Shown here: one piece after another, positions 1-14,267 of the stretch
Position numbering within the stretch: position 1 is the first letter of the stretch
Layout: each line of letters opens with the position of its first letter
Source: Serilophus lunatus
Taxonomy: Eukaryota; Chordata; Aves; Passeriformes; Eurylaimidae
Reading direction: 5' to 3'
Length of the DNA stretch: 64,000 nucleotides
Assembly: GCA_013399895.1 (NCBI GenBank)
Contig: VXBA01001027.1
Coordinates: 1,196,374 to 1,260,373 of the forward strand
The notes under the pieces: model-generated
The model's database searches: none
What the model was told of the DNA's origin: nothing
Seen by the model: only the letters and a program-made list of their open reading frames with translations
Program-made: the position numbers and the translations under genes

Positions 1-3000
1 AAGAGATGAACTTTGCTCTGGAAGTTTGTAGCCCATTATTCTAAGATTAGTGACTTCAGATGGGGGATTGAAGCAACCCCCTCCTGAAATCAGCAGAAGA
101 CCAGGCAGTTGTAGCACTGAGCCACTGAAACACAAAGAAGACCATGTCCTGTTGTGCCTGGTTGCCTTTAGTTGTCCTTCATGGAGCAACAGGCACTGCT
201 GTGTCAATCTGCTCGGCACAGTCCAGTCCCTTACTCCAGCAGGTCATCTTTCCAACACTGTTGGAAATTATTAGTTGCTATTAGCATGTAAACTAGTTTC
301 TCTCGGCTCAGGGAAGAGACAAAGAAACACGATTATATTCATTGTTGCTTTTAATCAACTGCTGTTGGTGTAGCTCCTCCAGATCTCCTGTGGGAACACA
401 TACAGCTGGGTGAGGAATAAAATGGGCCAGTGTGTGTGGGGAAGCCCAAGCATGTTTCATTTTTGAGTGAGGAATTATGAAGCATAACTGAATGGCTTTC
501 GCCTTTGAAGATTAGATAGCACAGTTGCAGCTATCCTCCCTAGAGAGCTGGGAGGGAGGAGAAGCCGTGCCAGACAGATGGCTACCGTAATTGCTTTTCT
601 TTTTCTCACCCTTGGTGGAAAACCTTGGGAAGCGCAAAACTGTGAGGCCTAATTCTTCTGCAGTGAAACTGGCCTCTGATAGGAATTCAATTTATAGCAG
701 TTTAAGAGGAGAACCAAGAGCGGATGAACTGACTTGGGATTTTTTTACCTCTTTTATCACATCCTTATTCACATTTTAATTGCCCTGTCAAATTCAATTA
801 GTTCGAGCAATGAAGAACTGTACGGTGTGTAAGTGTTCAATTTTGGCAAATTACATAGGGAAATGGCATTGTTTCACATAACACTATTTGATCAATTAAG
901 CTTTTTTCTTTTTTGAATTTTAGAGGCAGTTAAGACCCCAAGAACAATGACACAGAAGCTGGGAAATGTCTGGGTCAAGTTTGCCAAGATAAACATGTTC
1001 CAGACACTTGGCTGGTGTATGTTTTGATAAGATCTTGAGTTACATGGCCATATAGACTTTATCAGAGGGCAAGGCTGCTCTGAAGTGATCAGGGGTTGTC
1101 CAGTCTCTTCTGGAGATAATTGCAAGATGCAATGAAACAAGACAGTTTTCAAACTTCTGGGAGTTTTCAGCTTCCTAAACCTTCCCATTGATGTCTGGGT
1201 CCCCATGTAGTGAATTAAAACATGCCTATCATCAACAGGTTTTTCTGAAGTTGTCTATGAATCTACAGCTGTCAGCTCAGTATCAGCTCATGTCAGCCTA
1301 AAGAAGGGTTTTCTTGGCTGGAATATCAGTCTCACAGGAAAATTACTTCTGTCCAAGAGGGTGAACTCCACATCCTGCTGGCTTCTGGCTTGCAGCATAC
1401 AGCCCAGAGAGGCTGAAGAGCCTCTTGAGGTAAAGTTAGTGGAAGGTATTAATGGATTAATGCTCATTAATGCTAGGCAAAATCTCATGGCTTTGAAACA
1501 AACCCAGACCTGTGTCTTTTGATTTGCTTATAAGATTTTTTCAAGCTTTTCCTTTAGTCAAAGATTAAAACCTTTCTCCAGCAGCCTCAGGTAATCATGT
1601 TTCCAAGGTCTGGGACTTCTACTGCAAGCTCTGTGCTGTGATGGTGTTAAAAATTCATCCATGTTGGAGAGTAACTATCTTTAAGCACTCTCATAGAAGA
1701 AGATGCAAATGGGCAAATGAAGCCTTGTGTGCTGTTTGCTACAGCTGCTGCTATTTCATAGCCACAAGATCTATTTGTCATTTGGGCTCATGAGGTACCT
1801 TCCCTTATTTCCTCAGATTTTCTCATTCTCCTGCTAGTTTCTTCTGCTACAATTTCTTTTCCCAGCACGTCAGTGTGTGAGCTTTACTCACTTATTTGAA
1901 TGTGTGATTTCTAGTCACCAAATGTATTTTATATCACCTTTATCGTCAACTGAATGTCGTTTCCTGAATGTGGGTTTTACAGCAGTTCCCATCTTGCCCA
2001 GGCAGGGGATTTGATGAGAACTGGCACTCTACAGCTCTTGTTTCTACTACTCCATTTTACCCTTACATCGCAAAATGCTTTTGGAATAAAAAGGATATTT
2101 AGAAACCAGAAACCAAGCAATTTTTAGAGCAAGCTAATAAAGCCAGTATAAAAGGAAATTTCTCTTTTGCTTAAGACTAGTTGATATTAGTGATGCCTTC
2201 ACATTTGCAATCATTAGATGCTGGCAAACAGCAAACTAAGGTACTGGCAGAGTGGATGTCTGAAAGCAAGACAGAGATTGTATTTTAGGCAGTAGAGTAG
2301 GATGCGGGAGAAAGAAGCTAATCTCTAACCTCTCTGACCTCCCTCTCTATTCCTGGACAGCTGGTTTAAAACCAGGTGCACCAAAGTATTTCAGTGCCTG
2401 CATTGTATTCACATCAATGAAGATATTGATGCCTACAAAGGGCAACAGCCTGCCTTCCCTCAGGTTTGTGATCCGGCTTCCTCCCTCAAACCTGTTCCCT
2501 GGGCAGTTAGAGGTGAGCTGTACCAAGCCAGGACTGGCTGCTGTTCTATAGGTGTTCAGTGGCTAAAGGAGTAATTACTGTAGGTGTTATTGTAACATAA
2601 ACCTCAATCTTACCAGGTCAGTTGTCAGATATTCCCCAGTAAATGTTGCTGCTTCAGACTGGAGTGAAGAGTGGGGAGAACAATTGGGTGCACCTGTTAT
2701 GGAAAGAGATCATATTAGCTCAATGTGAGATTATAGTTGCTTGTCACTCAAGAGATCACACAAAAGTTGTGGCGATTTTTTCTCAACTACGTGCCAAGTT
2801 ACTTTTTAACATTTCAGTGTTTACTTAAAAAGAACGGGCTTTGTTTTCATGGGAAGAAAGCTTCACAGCCCCTTATTTCCTTCTTTTACTATGTATTTGC
2901 TTTAGCGGAAAAAGCATCAGGAAAGGAAACAGTTCTGGATTGGTTGGTTACACAAAGTCCTCCAACAGAGATCGGGGAGTTCAGGGTGGAACATAGCCCT

Positions 3001-3382
3001 GCATGTAGAATAGACGTTGCTGTTTCAAAAGCTGCTGTGCTGGGAGGCCAAATCCAGTGACTTCATATGGAACTTGAAACAGTAAAGACCAGGGTGCCAG
3101 ACTGAGCAAACCTGTGGAAAGCTCTGGCAAATCTACTGGAGCTAGTTTATGGAAAGCTGTCTGTGAAATCACAAAGCAACAGACAACATTAGTTGGCTGA
3201 AAAGGAGAGAGACTCTGTAAGTATCATAAACTTCTCCATGACAGTCATATAATATCTTAACCAATAGTCCAGCCAGGGTGGGGTTTTTTTGTCATCTTTG
3301 TTTTGCTGGGTTCTTAAAGGATGCAAAAGTTGTCATTGAGGCTTTATTAACTCATTGAAGATTTCTGTTTTCCCTTGCACAG
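1..3382 (+). other. MCF2L2: Intron of MCF2L2 upstream of exon w1
   Basis: The sequence is AT-rich and non-coding in appearance. No CpG-rich promoter and no convincing upstream coding exon are visible. Exon w1 needs one nucleotide of a split codon from the preceding exon, so this stretch should be intronic, with the first exon or exons outside the window. The short open frames here have no recognisable family features. Confidence 0.6.
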
Positions 3383-3466
3383 ATGAAATCATGCAGCAGG
3401 AGATACGGCCGCTGGTGGCAGTGGACATAATAGAGCAGCTCCACAGGCAATTTGCTATCTTGTCAG
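3383..3466 (+). CDS. MCF2L2: MCF2L2 exon w1, N-terminal leader
   Basis: An 84-nt exon after a pyrimidine-rich acceptor (ttgcacag) and before donor gtaaga. It starts with two bases of a split Asp codon and ends with one base of a split Gly codon. It encodes residues 1-28 of the window protein, with EIMQQEIRPLVAVDIIEQLH close to human EIMQQEVRPLMAVDIIEQLH. This is the short helical leader before the SEC14-like domain. The upstream exon carrying the initiator Met is outside the window. Confidence 0.93.
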
Positions 3467-3689
3467 GTAAGAAGTTGCTGGTAATCACACTCCAGAATTC
3501 TCTTGGAAATATATTGGAATCATGCTGACTGTCACCCTTCAGCTCTGTACAGCAGTTGCAATGTTATTTTTATGCTGCTTATGAAAAGTGCTGTTGCAAT
3601 CAGATATTTATTGTGTTTGGAACTGATAAATGCCAAGTTGCTATGCTTGTTTTTCTTAAAGCAAGTCAATTTTCCATGTTCTCCACAAT

Positions 3690-3713
3690 GGGGGGGGTGG
3701 GGAGGGGAGGGGG
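3690..3713 (+). other. G-quadruplex-forming tract
   Basis: Four guanine runs of 8, 4, 4 and 5 are separated by single T, A and A bases. This fits the canonical G-quadruplex pattern with one-base loops, which is the most stable topology class. It lies about 220 bases downstream of the exon w1 donor on the non-template strand of MCF2L2, so it could fold in the nascent RNA. Function is not shown. Confidence 0.8.
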
Positions 3714-6700
3714 AGATTTAGAGGGTAAGAAATTAAAAAAATCTTTATGTACATATCTTTGCACAATGTCCGAGCATCTTGTTTGTGGGAAAAGATTTTG
3801 GTCTATCAGAGAGCTATTTATGGCCTCCCCCTTCTTCCTCATTTGCCTTTGTTTTAGAAATGATTCATTGCTAAAGTGTAAGGTTCTAATCTTTTAAAGA
3901 TATGATTATTACATACTCCTTTGTTTGCTTGAAGTTTGCAATTACACAAAGTGACGCAGTTCCTTTCCCGAATAAAGAGCTGATACTGAAATATTTGCCA
4001 GATTATTTAATACACTTACTTTGGATATTGTAAAGGTAAATACTTATCAATCCTAGAATGGCTTCTGCTATTGACTGCATGGTCTCTGGCAACTCCTTTT
4101 TTCTCTGTTTCTGCCGGTTCTGCAAATTAAGGATTTCAGAATTTGCTTTTCATCTTCCCTATAGAAACTCATCAAAGTATCATAAATTTGCACAAAATGC
4201 TGAGATTATCATAAGAAGGTCCTCTTGAACAGCCTTTCCCTCTTGGTGGTTAGGAACACTGGGTGCACAGTGCAGAGAGTGCGCAGACCCAGTTCTAAAA
4301 TGGGCAACTCAGCAGACCCAATTCTTAACTGCATTCCAAGCTGCCAAATGAAATCCAAGTCTTAAGTTACACAGAATTCATTGTAAGGCTCTGAATATTA
4401 AAACTTGATTGGAAGTTTCTATGTATCATCTTGTGTCAGTTTAATAAGTTCAATAACTAATGGATTTGCCTTAGGGTGAGGGTATTGACTGAGCTCAGGT
4501 AGAACCAGCTGCCTTCTTAGCTGCAGTAAAGCATCTCAGGGTCACATCTTCCTAGAATTCCTAATTATTACTAGAACTTCAAGGCAAGACAGTGTCTGTA
4601 ACTGCATTAAATTGCTCAAACAGGAAGTGTTGAGAGTTCCCTGCCTCACATGCAGTGTTTACCCAGTAAAATGTGGAGGACTGCCATTACTTTGCAATAT
4701 TTGGGACCATTAATAAAAGCTGCATATGGCATGTAATGAGCTACTTGTGGAAAGTGGTTTAGTAAACAGGAAGAAAAACACATTTCCAGTTCTAGCTAGA
4801 ATGTGAAATATAGAACAAAGATATCAAGGTTAAACATAAAAAACCCATTTTCATATTTCTTAATGGACTCATCATTTCTGCAGTGCCTGTATTCTTACCT
4901 GCTATTTTAGCAAGTTCACCTCTTCAGATTTGATGTAATTATTTTATTCTTGGAATTGATGAGAAAGATGTATAAGTAACACTGTTTAATAGTAAGCTGC
5001 TTAAAGACTTTGAAAAAACCTCTTCATACAAGACAGGGCTGAGGGGCTTGTTTGTTAGAGATTGGAAAATAACTGGTTCATCAATGTGCAAGTACTAATA
5101 ACCAATACCAAAGGTGAGTGAGAAGGTGTCTTTCATGCCCCTATCTACATAAATAAAAAATCTCATTTGAAGAATTTTCAAACCTATCTAAAATCTCATT
5201 AATAAAGCCCAGAAATAATATCCTAATACTAAACAAGGCAGTAGAATTCATAGTTTCCAAATTGATTTCAGCCTGAAGTTTACAGCTTAATTTGGAAATC
5301 TGAGCTCCTCTGCTCCAAAATCCCCATAGCAGCATGTGAAAAAGATAAGGAATGAAAAATCATCTACTCAGAGATCCCTTCAGCCCAGTATCTTATTCTG
5401 TTGGTGACCACTGGTGAGTCGGGTAAAATGTATCAGGAATCTTCCTTGCTGTCCCTTTACTGCGTCCTGCAAACAGAGGTTTAGGTACAAGCCAGAAATT
5501 ACTCTACTTTTCAAAAATGCATTTCTCTAAATAAGTCTAACTTTCATTTTCCTCTAGCAAAAGATAGGGTTTTTCATCCAATGAAAACAAATCTGGGCAC
5601 TCTACTGCCTGATTTAACTCATTAAATAATTCACACATAAATGACCTCATTTGATTTTGATTTTTTTTTTCCAGATGGCTCTGTAGCTTTTCCTCAAAGC
5701 ATGCTGCTTTGCTGCTTTTCATTAGGTATGAGCAACCACAAATATTTTGGTGATTCAGTACTTGCCTACATGGTGACTGAAAATTTGATACTTAGCCTAT
5801 TTCCTGGTTTTTCATACTGAAACATTGCAGCTCAGTAGCCACTCAGAAGGGAAAATAATCCCTTCTATTCTTTGGTCTCACCATTGTGGGCAGCAAAAGG
5901 CAATCCCAATTTTCTTGTAGACTGTAATGGGCATATAATACATTTTTCCAAACAACTTAATAACAGTGATATATGCTGATTTATAGTAGATGGGGTTATT
6001 AATTTTAGTCTGGAGGCTGCAGCCCCCAGAGCACAGCCAGCCACCTCTTCCATGCATGTACACAGCTCAGAGAATGTAGCAGTGAGTCTGGTTTGTGTTA
6101 CTCCACAGCCTCTAACTTTGTTGAGCTCTCCTCTTCAGTCCTGTGGACCCAAAATCCATTTGTCCAGTGATAATAAAAGTAAGTGGTTTACTATTGCAAA
6201 CTTTATTATAAATGAACATTTCTTTGGTTAATACCACTTTTTTAGCCACAACTGGCACTGAGGCAGATGTAGTGAACCAATAATATTCCCATGCAGTAAA
6301 ACAGAAAAGAAAGAGGAAAATGGTTGATTCAAAGGCTCTTTGTTTTCTCTGGACATGACTCATTAGAAACACTTTTCTCCACTATTGCTGCGTACGAACT
6401 TCTTAAGAGGGTCTGACTGTCTTGTGGTCTCCGAGCAGATGGTAGGAATTAGGTAACAAGCCTAATGAGTTTGATGTTTGATTGTGTCAGGGTCTAGTTA
6501 TAATGAATGTATAAGCTACTAACAGCCTCTTGTTTGTCCTGGTCCTCCTACTACCAGGCTAACCAAGACCTTACTGTCCATGCCAAGGACAGGAAAACTG
6601 TCCAAAGCCTTCCCGGTCCACTGAGGTCATGGAAAAGGCTGCAGTGCAATGTGACAATGTCCTTAATCACGTAATTTTACTTTGGTCATCTTTTTCCATG

Positions 6701-8496
6701 TGCTGATTTAGCCCTACTTAGCTTGTGAGATCTGGTAGAAGTACTGATTCTTGTGGTTAAATTCTAGTTTTGAAACCACTACTGCCTTTTTCTATTCCCT
6801 GAAAACTGAACTCCTAATTATGAGACTACAGCTGTGACAACATGGGAGTGCTTAGCTAAGTTTGTGTGTTTCCTGTAGCTGTTAAGAAAACTAGATCACA
6901 CAGTTGGGTAGTCTTTAAAACTTGGTTATTCTGAACACCATTTTTTACTGAAGAATAAAGAACCACTGGTAAAATACCGTGTCTGTCTTGCTGCCAGACT
7001 AATAACCTGCTGTACCAGTCTGCTCTTGAAACTACTACTACCCCCCTCCCTTTTTATCTGCAGCCTCACAACCTATTCTTATCTGTAATTACTCTGTCAA
7101 TGAGCCCAATCTGCCATTTACAGCAATAATGGATCTTGTTACTAAATCACGATTTTATTACACAAACTGTCACGAAGTGTATTAGCAGAGAGAATCATTT
7201 TCTTTGTGTTCTCCTTCTGTTAAATCAACAGGACTTCAGCGGATGGGAGACTATATCTGAAAATGGTAACTGACTCGGAAGGTGGTTTATTTAATTTCCA
7301 AAGCCTGGAGGGTATTTGGCCATCTGCTTCCTGTTTAAACTGAGCTTTTTGGAAAACCTGGCCTGACCTTGCCAAAAGGACAACTTGGAGCTTGTATAAA
7401 AATTAAGACCCAGGAAGCATGTTTTAATGGGAAATTCAGCACCCACAACACTTAATCAACATAGAAAATTAAAACAACAGAGCATGGAAATAGCAGTGAA
7501 ACTTCAGCTGAGGTATCACTGAACTTTTTGGCTGTCTGGCCTGGGAGGTGAACTGTACTCAGGACTGCTATGACTCAGGGAGCTCTCTGCATGGGGGCAG
7601 GCCTAAGCCGTTACCTGCAAGTGTCAGCAACATTTGAAATAACACTTTCCAATATTAACTGATGAGTTAGTGTCTATGGCAGGCTGGAGAGGTGTGCTCT
7701 GGAAACTTGCAGACAAACTTTTGGAACTTCTCCTGATCATAGCCTGTTTGTTGGATTGTATTTTGGTTTATTTTTCCCTAAGACATTCAGCATATTTGGT
7801 GATCTCTAGTTATGGAATAGAATGAAATTGGACTTCTGTGTAGCCCCTGACTGTCTGAAACATGAGTATTTTGATGCCTAGATAGGAGGCATAGGTGGGC
7901 TAGAAGTGGGGAGTGGGAGCTTTTCTAAGATCCCCATTGTGTCCATGAACTTGGCCTGCAGTTGTGATTGGTTGCTGTTTTTAAATCAGTCATACAACAT
8001 GCAACTTCAGCTGTGAGAGCTCCCAAAATTCAGTACTCACACCTCATTTGTCAATCACACCCTTTACACTGCAAAGCAAAATTAATTTTCTCTGCTGCCA
8101 TAACCCTTTCTCCCCCATGTATATTCCCTCCCTAAACACTTCAGCTGTTTTGTTTCCACAGCTGAGTTCTGGCCCTGTCTTCACTGTAACAACTATCCAG
8201 GCTGCACTGGCAGCTGGAAAGACTGTCCAATAGGAGGAGCTATGAATTCTGCTCTGTGACCTGGGACTTTGGGAATTGGCACATCTAAGAGTGAGTGATG
8301 GTCCTGTTACCATGTCTTGTAGTCTCTTGATACAGCTTGTGTCCTATCTACCCTACATCTCTTTCCCTTCCACATTCACTCTGACTTCTGACCTGTTAGT
8401 CAGGTTCTTTCTTTCCCTTTATCAATGGGCCACAAATGGAGAGGAAAAGTTGAGCAAGAAGCTGGAGTGAAAAAGAAGGAAATAGAATGAAAATAA

Positions 8497-8522
8497 TTTC
8501 CTCCTTAAAAATAAGGAGGAAA
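8497..8522. repeat. Perfect 11-bp inverted repeat with 4-base loop
   Basis: The left arm TTTCCTCCTTA (8497-8507) and the right arm TAAGGAGGAAA (8512-8522) are exact reverse complements around an AAAA loop. It is a short intronic hairpin with no recognised role. Confidence 0.85.
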
Positions 8523-11500
8523 GGAGAGCTGTCATTCTCATTCTGAGTGGCAAACCAGGCAGAAGATTGAGTTGAACATAATGTTTTCCTCAGAAGTCTT
8601 AACTTTTTCCAGGCAGTTCAGCCCTCTGCTCTTCCAAATGCTGATGTTGCCTGACTTGGTTGTGCTCCAGGATGTTGAGTTTGATGCACCTCTGATCTCT
8701 TATCAAGGTCTTTAATCAGAATACCCTTCCCCAAGCAGCAGTTGGTCCATAACTTGGACGCAGTGAATTTGGGTTGGATGCAAGGCAGGATGCCATCTGC
8801 ACAGAGAGAGAGAGCAGAGAGATGGAATTGAGGAACTTGAGGGAGCTGAATCAAGTTGGCAGGATGTGTTGCATTTGTGTATGCTATCTGGGAGGGGAGC
8901 TCGGGTCTGTGTAGGAGATGGCAGACAAAATCTTGTTGGGTAAAACTCTGGGGCTACCTATGACAGAGCAGTCTGGGGTCTGACAGAAGAGGAGTGATCC
9001 ATGGGAGACTGCCTGTGGGACGGCCTGGCTTCCCTAAGGCAGAGTCGGGAGTGACCCTCCTGTTTGTTCAACTAATAGGCGATAGCCCTGAATGTCTCCT
9101 GCTGCCAGCTGAACATCCAGCTCATGTGGCTGCTTCTTGCAACGGCCACTGCCATCACCTGCTGTTCTCTGGCTCGGCACCAGCACTTGGAACTGCCAGG
9201 AGGTGTTGGAGGTGGCTGGGTTGCTCGAAGAGTGCTGCAGGGTGGCATCTAATGGCACCTGGAAGAGCTGCAAGTCAGAGAAATAAAGGCCTGTGCACTG
9301 CATGAAGACAGCTGCTAGGCATGGTCACGCTCCTAATATGTATTTTCAGTATTGCCTTTGTTTCTCCTTCTGACTGCACTAAACTCAAGGTATTGCTCAC
9401 TTCTCCCATGGGGCTCTTTGGCTCAGTTCATGCCTCATGTTGCTCTGGCATCTCTCTGAGCTCTTTTGCTCCTGGCAGTCTTCAGGCTCCCTTATTGTGT
9501 TGCACAGACACTGCTGAATAGAGCAGATGTGCCTCAGGTAGCCATAAAGTTACCCCTCTCATCTCTTTGCTGTGTTCATATGGTTCAGCATTTCTGTCTC
9601 GCTCTTCCTGCCCTCACTTTCTAGTCAAAATGGTTTTTTCTTTTTTTCTCTTAAGGAGTACCTTTTTTATTTTGATCTTCCATGGAGCTGCTTGTTCTGT
9701 CCCTGTCTTCCTTACTTAAGATGTTTTGTAAATTTTTCTATTTGGCAATTAGGCTGCTCTCATAAGTGATGCCCAGGAGCATGGGGGTTATGCACAGTCC
9801 CAGCAAGCATAAGGCTCATATACAGAGAGACCTTGGGGCCAAATTCCATGTATTCAGTCCTTGTGGCTGTGGAACTGACTGAAGGCTGTCCCTGTTGGAT
9901 TTTAGTTTGTGCTCTCTGCCCTTCCAAGACACTGAGTATTATCCTGCTAAAGTGTTTCAAGGCCTGGAAGAAATCATGTGGGAAAGCAATGCTGATGGCC
10001 CAGGAAAAAAGGTCTGCAGCTTGTCAATTCACATTCTGCAGAAATTTGCATACTGCAGCAAATCTTGGTTTGGTGTCAGGAAAAAAATGGCATTAACATT
10101 TAGATGTATGGAACTGCTCTCTCCTAAAGAGCCTATAAGGGAACTTGGTATATAAGGAGATTCCATTATATCCCTTAACACCTACTCTTTTTATCTTGCT
10201 AGACATAGAGAGATAAATGGATATGGACTGTTTTCCGTTGTAACTTAGCTACTGCTTGAGGTTCAGATATGAATAGGACCGCCCATTCTTAACATTTTTG
10301 TGTTATTACTTGCCACTCAACACTTCAGACATTTGTGCTCTCTTCTTGTCATAGGACTTAACAATTTCTGATCACAAAGCTCCCTCAAACTTCACCCTAA
10401 TTTCCTGGTACAGCAGAAACTGAAGGTTTCCTTGTTTATTTCCCTGAAGATCTGAAGTTCTCTGAGTGCTCTGGTTTGGAGACTGAGATGGAGCCCTGGT
10501 GCTCCATCTGGTGTTATGGCTGTGTGGCCTAGTCAGAGGCAGGAGCTTGTGACTCCTAGTTGAATGTTCAGTCTGAAGCTGCTCCTAAGTGTCCTAGACT
10601 TGTAGTCAGTGATGAAGTCAGTGTTCAGTCTGCTTGCATTCATTCCTTGGATGGCTTTTTATAGGAGAAGATCCTGTGACAAAAATACTTACCCACATAC
10701 ACACAGTGCATCATCAGCCTGCCTCATCTAGCTTGGGGAAGAGAGACCAGAGGAAGAAGAGCACATGTGCAAATGTAGATGCAAGAGAAAGAGAAAACAA
10801 AACGGTCACAAAGAATCCTGTTCAGCAGGAACATTAGAAGTACCATTTGAAACTTGTAGTTTAAACAAATCTTGAGTGTAACTGCAGGTAAGCTAGCAGG
10901 TTTTGATGGAGGTGATCCAGGGAATCTTTATCTTATTCTCCAGTAGCAAATATTGCTGGTTTAAACCAAAATACTTTAGGTTACTACATCTCCATCATCT
11001 AAAGTATCTTCGCATATTTGAAATATGAGAATGGGAAAGCTTGGTGCCCAGGAGCCGTGTGAATGCTCACAAGGTATCAGCTGTGAAATACCTCAGCATG
11101 CACTGAACTCTTCCCTGTCTAATTTTCCTGGCTGTTACTGTTTGTGTCCAGGAGATGTCACTGAGAATCTGTAACAATCCAGCCTAACTGGGTACCTGCT
11201 GTTTGGAGTTCCTGATCTCTAGAGTGCAGCAGTCTGGGGAAAATCTAACTGAATTTGCACGACAGCGTATTCTCCATCACTGCTGACTGCAGACAGTGCA
11301 GCTGGAGTGCCCTGGGATCCAGCTGCCATGCATCAGCATTTGGCATCACCCCAAGACAAATGTGGAGGTCAATGTAGAGGCTGTGGCTCTGCTCAGCATT
11401 TGAAATCCAATTCAGTGCAGTGGGAATGATGGTATTCTTGTTTTGTGTTTTGGCTGAAAGCCTGTTCAGTCTCTGTAGGCCTGTTTTCTCCCTATCAGGA

Positions 11501-12403
11501 TGAGTTTAGTGGACGATTTAAGATCACAGAATCATTTTCAGATGTAATTAAAGTGAGAATCAATCTTCAGATAAATAGGGGCTAAAGATAGTGTGCTTAC
11601 AAATCTACCATGATATCATGAAAAAAGGGGTCTCTTCTTCAAAATTCCTATTTTCTGGAGCTCTGACTTTTACTTTATGCAACCATTGTGTTCCTCAGCA
11701 CCCCAGCTCTCCATGGCTGGACAGCACAGAAGGGACTTTAAATAATCCAGCCAAGGCTGGGAGGATTGGGCAGAGGCATGGTCAGGACTAGCAAGGGACT
11801 GTCTACCCTACACAGAAATAGCTGAAATTAGTGGAGCACCTCTTTGCAATGACCAGCAACACAGGATAAGTAGAGGTTTGATGCAATAAACAAGACAAGA
11901 CCAAAACTCATTTATTAATTCCTTTATGCACTTTGAGAATTTTTTTTTTTTTGTTAAGGAAAGACCTAAGACTGGATTGGTCTCAGGCCTGTCTTGTGGT
12001 CTTATATATGTGTGTGTATTCAAAGCTTGTATGCCCAGTTACTTCATTTCCTTTAATGTCTAGAAGGAATTGGAGAGTGCTGTACCTATGAGTAGGGAAA
12101 TGTAATAATATCACAAGAAATTACTTGGAAATAGGAAAGAAAGAAACAAAGAAGCACTTAATCAGAATTGTGCAGAAGGCTCATGAAAAAGCTGAGCATA
12201 AACAGAGGCTAGAATATCAGCTGGGGTAAACTGAGTTAATGAAACTACAGTGAGTCATAATATCAAATGGTGAGGTGATCACTTGTGTACTGGATCTGGG
12301 TGTTTCACATGGAGGGATATGCCAGTGTAACCCATCGGAGTACTGACCAGTCTGTCTAAAGACATAAAATCACCCTCTAAACCTTACAACTTCTCTTTTG
12401 CAG

Positions 12404-12518
12404 GAGGAAGAGGGAAGGATGGGGCACCCATTATAACCTTTCCAGAATTTGCAGGATTCAGTGACATACCTGATGAAGATTTCCTCAACGTGGTCACATA
12501 CCTAACCAGCATTCCCAG
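12404..12518 (+). CDS. MCF2L2: MCF2L2 exon w2, start of SEC14-like domain
   Basis: A 115-nt exon after acceptor ttctcttttgcag and before donor gtgaag. It completes the split Gly codon and ends two bases into a Ser codon, encoding residues 29-66. The sequence GAPIITFPEF opens the CRAL-TRIO/SEC14-like fold, and IPDEDFLNVVTYLTSIPS follows, nearly identical to human MCF2L2. In this family the domain binds phosphoinositides and restrains the DH-PH module (family knowledge, not visible here). Confidence 0.95.
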
Positions 12519-14267
12519 GTGAAGTTAAGCATAAATATCTGTTGATTTCCTAGGGAGTTTTGCTTCTCCAGTGGCTCACTGCTTTTAGTGGTGCTAGCAG
12601 GATGTACCAGTGACTCTGCATCCATCCATTATTATGCAACTTCTCTGTGTACAGGAGGCCTAAGGAACTATTTACATCAATTGCATGGGAAAGAAGCTCC
12701 ACACAGGGCAGGTTGAACTTGGTAGGAGTGGGGGTAGATCTGAAGAGCAGCAGCAAAGATGGCAGATCACAAGGGAGGTAAGAGGGGCTGTTTGTGGAAA
12801 CCCTCAGGAGAATTGGATGTAACAAAGGAAGAGTTGCATCTGGAAGGAGCCAAACTTGCATAGGTCCTGTGACTGCTTATTCTCCGAGTGCATCTTTCTG
12901 TGCAGCCTTCTCTTTTCTGGGAAAGCTTTCCCTTTTCTGAGGTGCCCAGTTGACAGATTCATTGACAGGATCCTGGCAAGTATCATGTGCTCTCTGATGT
13001 TTCATTTCTTTGGAGGTTTCTCCACAGCTAGGATGTTTTCCTTGCTCTGTGCCTACAGCTCTGTAAGGATAGTGAAACAAACTTGAATTCCCCTGCTCTA
13101 AGGATATGTGCTAAGGCATGGCTGCTGAATTACTTTTTGTTTATCTAAAAAGAGAGCTTAATGTGTTTTCACTTTCCTGTTTCTGGACCATGGCTGCTTG
13201 TGCTACATAGAAGCACTGCAAGGATTTATTATTTCCTGTGGTTTTGTGTAAATAGGTGCTTAGAGGATCATAGGGGAAAACGTGCCTCCTTCAAGTTTGA
13301 GTGAGAAGTTTTCCAGCTCCACCTACATGTATTCCCCACACTGAGTTGCCAAAGCAAGCTGAGAGAAACCACACACTGTGAACTTAACAGCCTCATTGTT
13401 TCACTCTGCTCTGAGGGGCTTTTGTTCTCCAGGAGAAATTCTGTCTTGAGTATTTCTTCACTAGCTTCAGGCCTGGGAGGGAGACCAGCTTCAGGGTTCA
13501 TAAAACAGCAATAGTAACTGAGAAAAACACAAAACTAGTTTTTCAGTTCTTTGTACTTGTTATGCTGAGGGATGATTCCCAGTAATGTTGTCACATGTTG
13601 AGGAACTAGCACATTACCTTGTCAACATAGATAGAAATGTTTTATGCTTCTTCAGCCTGAAGTACAGAAAGTAGAGATGGGTTCAAAAGAATTTAGCCAA
13701 ATTCATGAAGGATTGCTCCAACAATGGCAGCTGAAAACAATGGTTCAGACACAAAACTCAGGCTGAAGAAATCCTCTTATTCCTTAGTGTCGGGACTTGA
13801 GAGAATATACCAAGAGAAATATTGTCCTTCTCATTTTCCTGCTGCCTTTGTCTCATAGTCACTATCTACCAATACTGGAATCAGGGGAATGGGCTACATT
13901 GCCCTTTGCTTTGATTCAGTTTGAGTTCTGTGTTTCTCTTCCCCTGAGGAATCCCAGAGCAATGTGCAAAGAATGGTGAATTGACATTCACAATTTTTTT
14001 AAGTCAGGAGAGCTGCAATACGCCTATTTTACAGATGATGAGATATGTGTTTGCAGTATCTCACACTACAGACAGTTACACCAAAACTTGTGTTGAGTAA
14101 GTGACTGATCAGTTTGCTCTAAATGACTTGTTCAAGGTCAGTGACAGGCCAGTGTTTGAACGTACATTATTGGCATAGCAGTGCCTTGGTTTGGCTTTTA
14201 GATTCAATCATAGATCACACTGTATATGTGTCATGAATTTTCCAAGGAATTTTCTAGTCTTTGTTGC

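Larger units (their letters stand above)
3467..12403 (+). other. MCF2L2: Intron w1-w2 (8.9 kb)
   Basis: No exon was recognised. It contains the G-rich tract at 3690-3713 and a perfect hairpin at 8497-8522, both listed separately, and otherwise AT-rich unique sequence. The somewhat GC-richer stretch near 9000-9300 has open frames on both strands, but they match no family I know. Confidence 0.7.

Noticed and set aside
9034..9305. GC-richer patch with open frames on both strands, considered as an exon
   Set aside because: No fit to MCF2L2 phase or sequence, and no convincing paired acceptor and donor.
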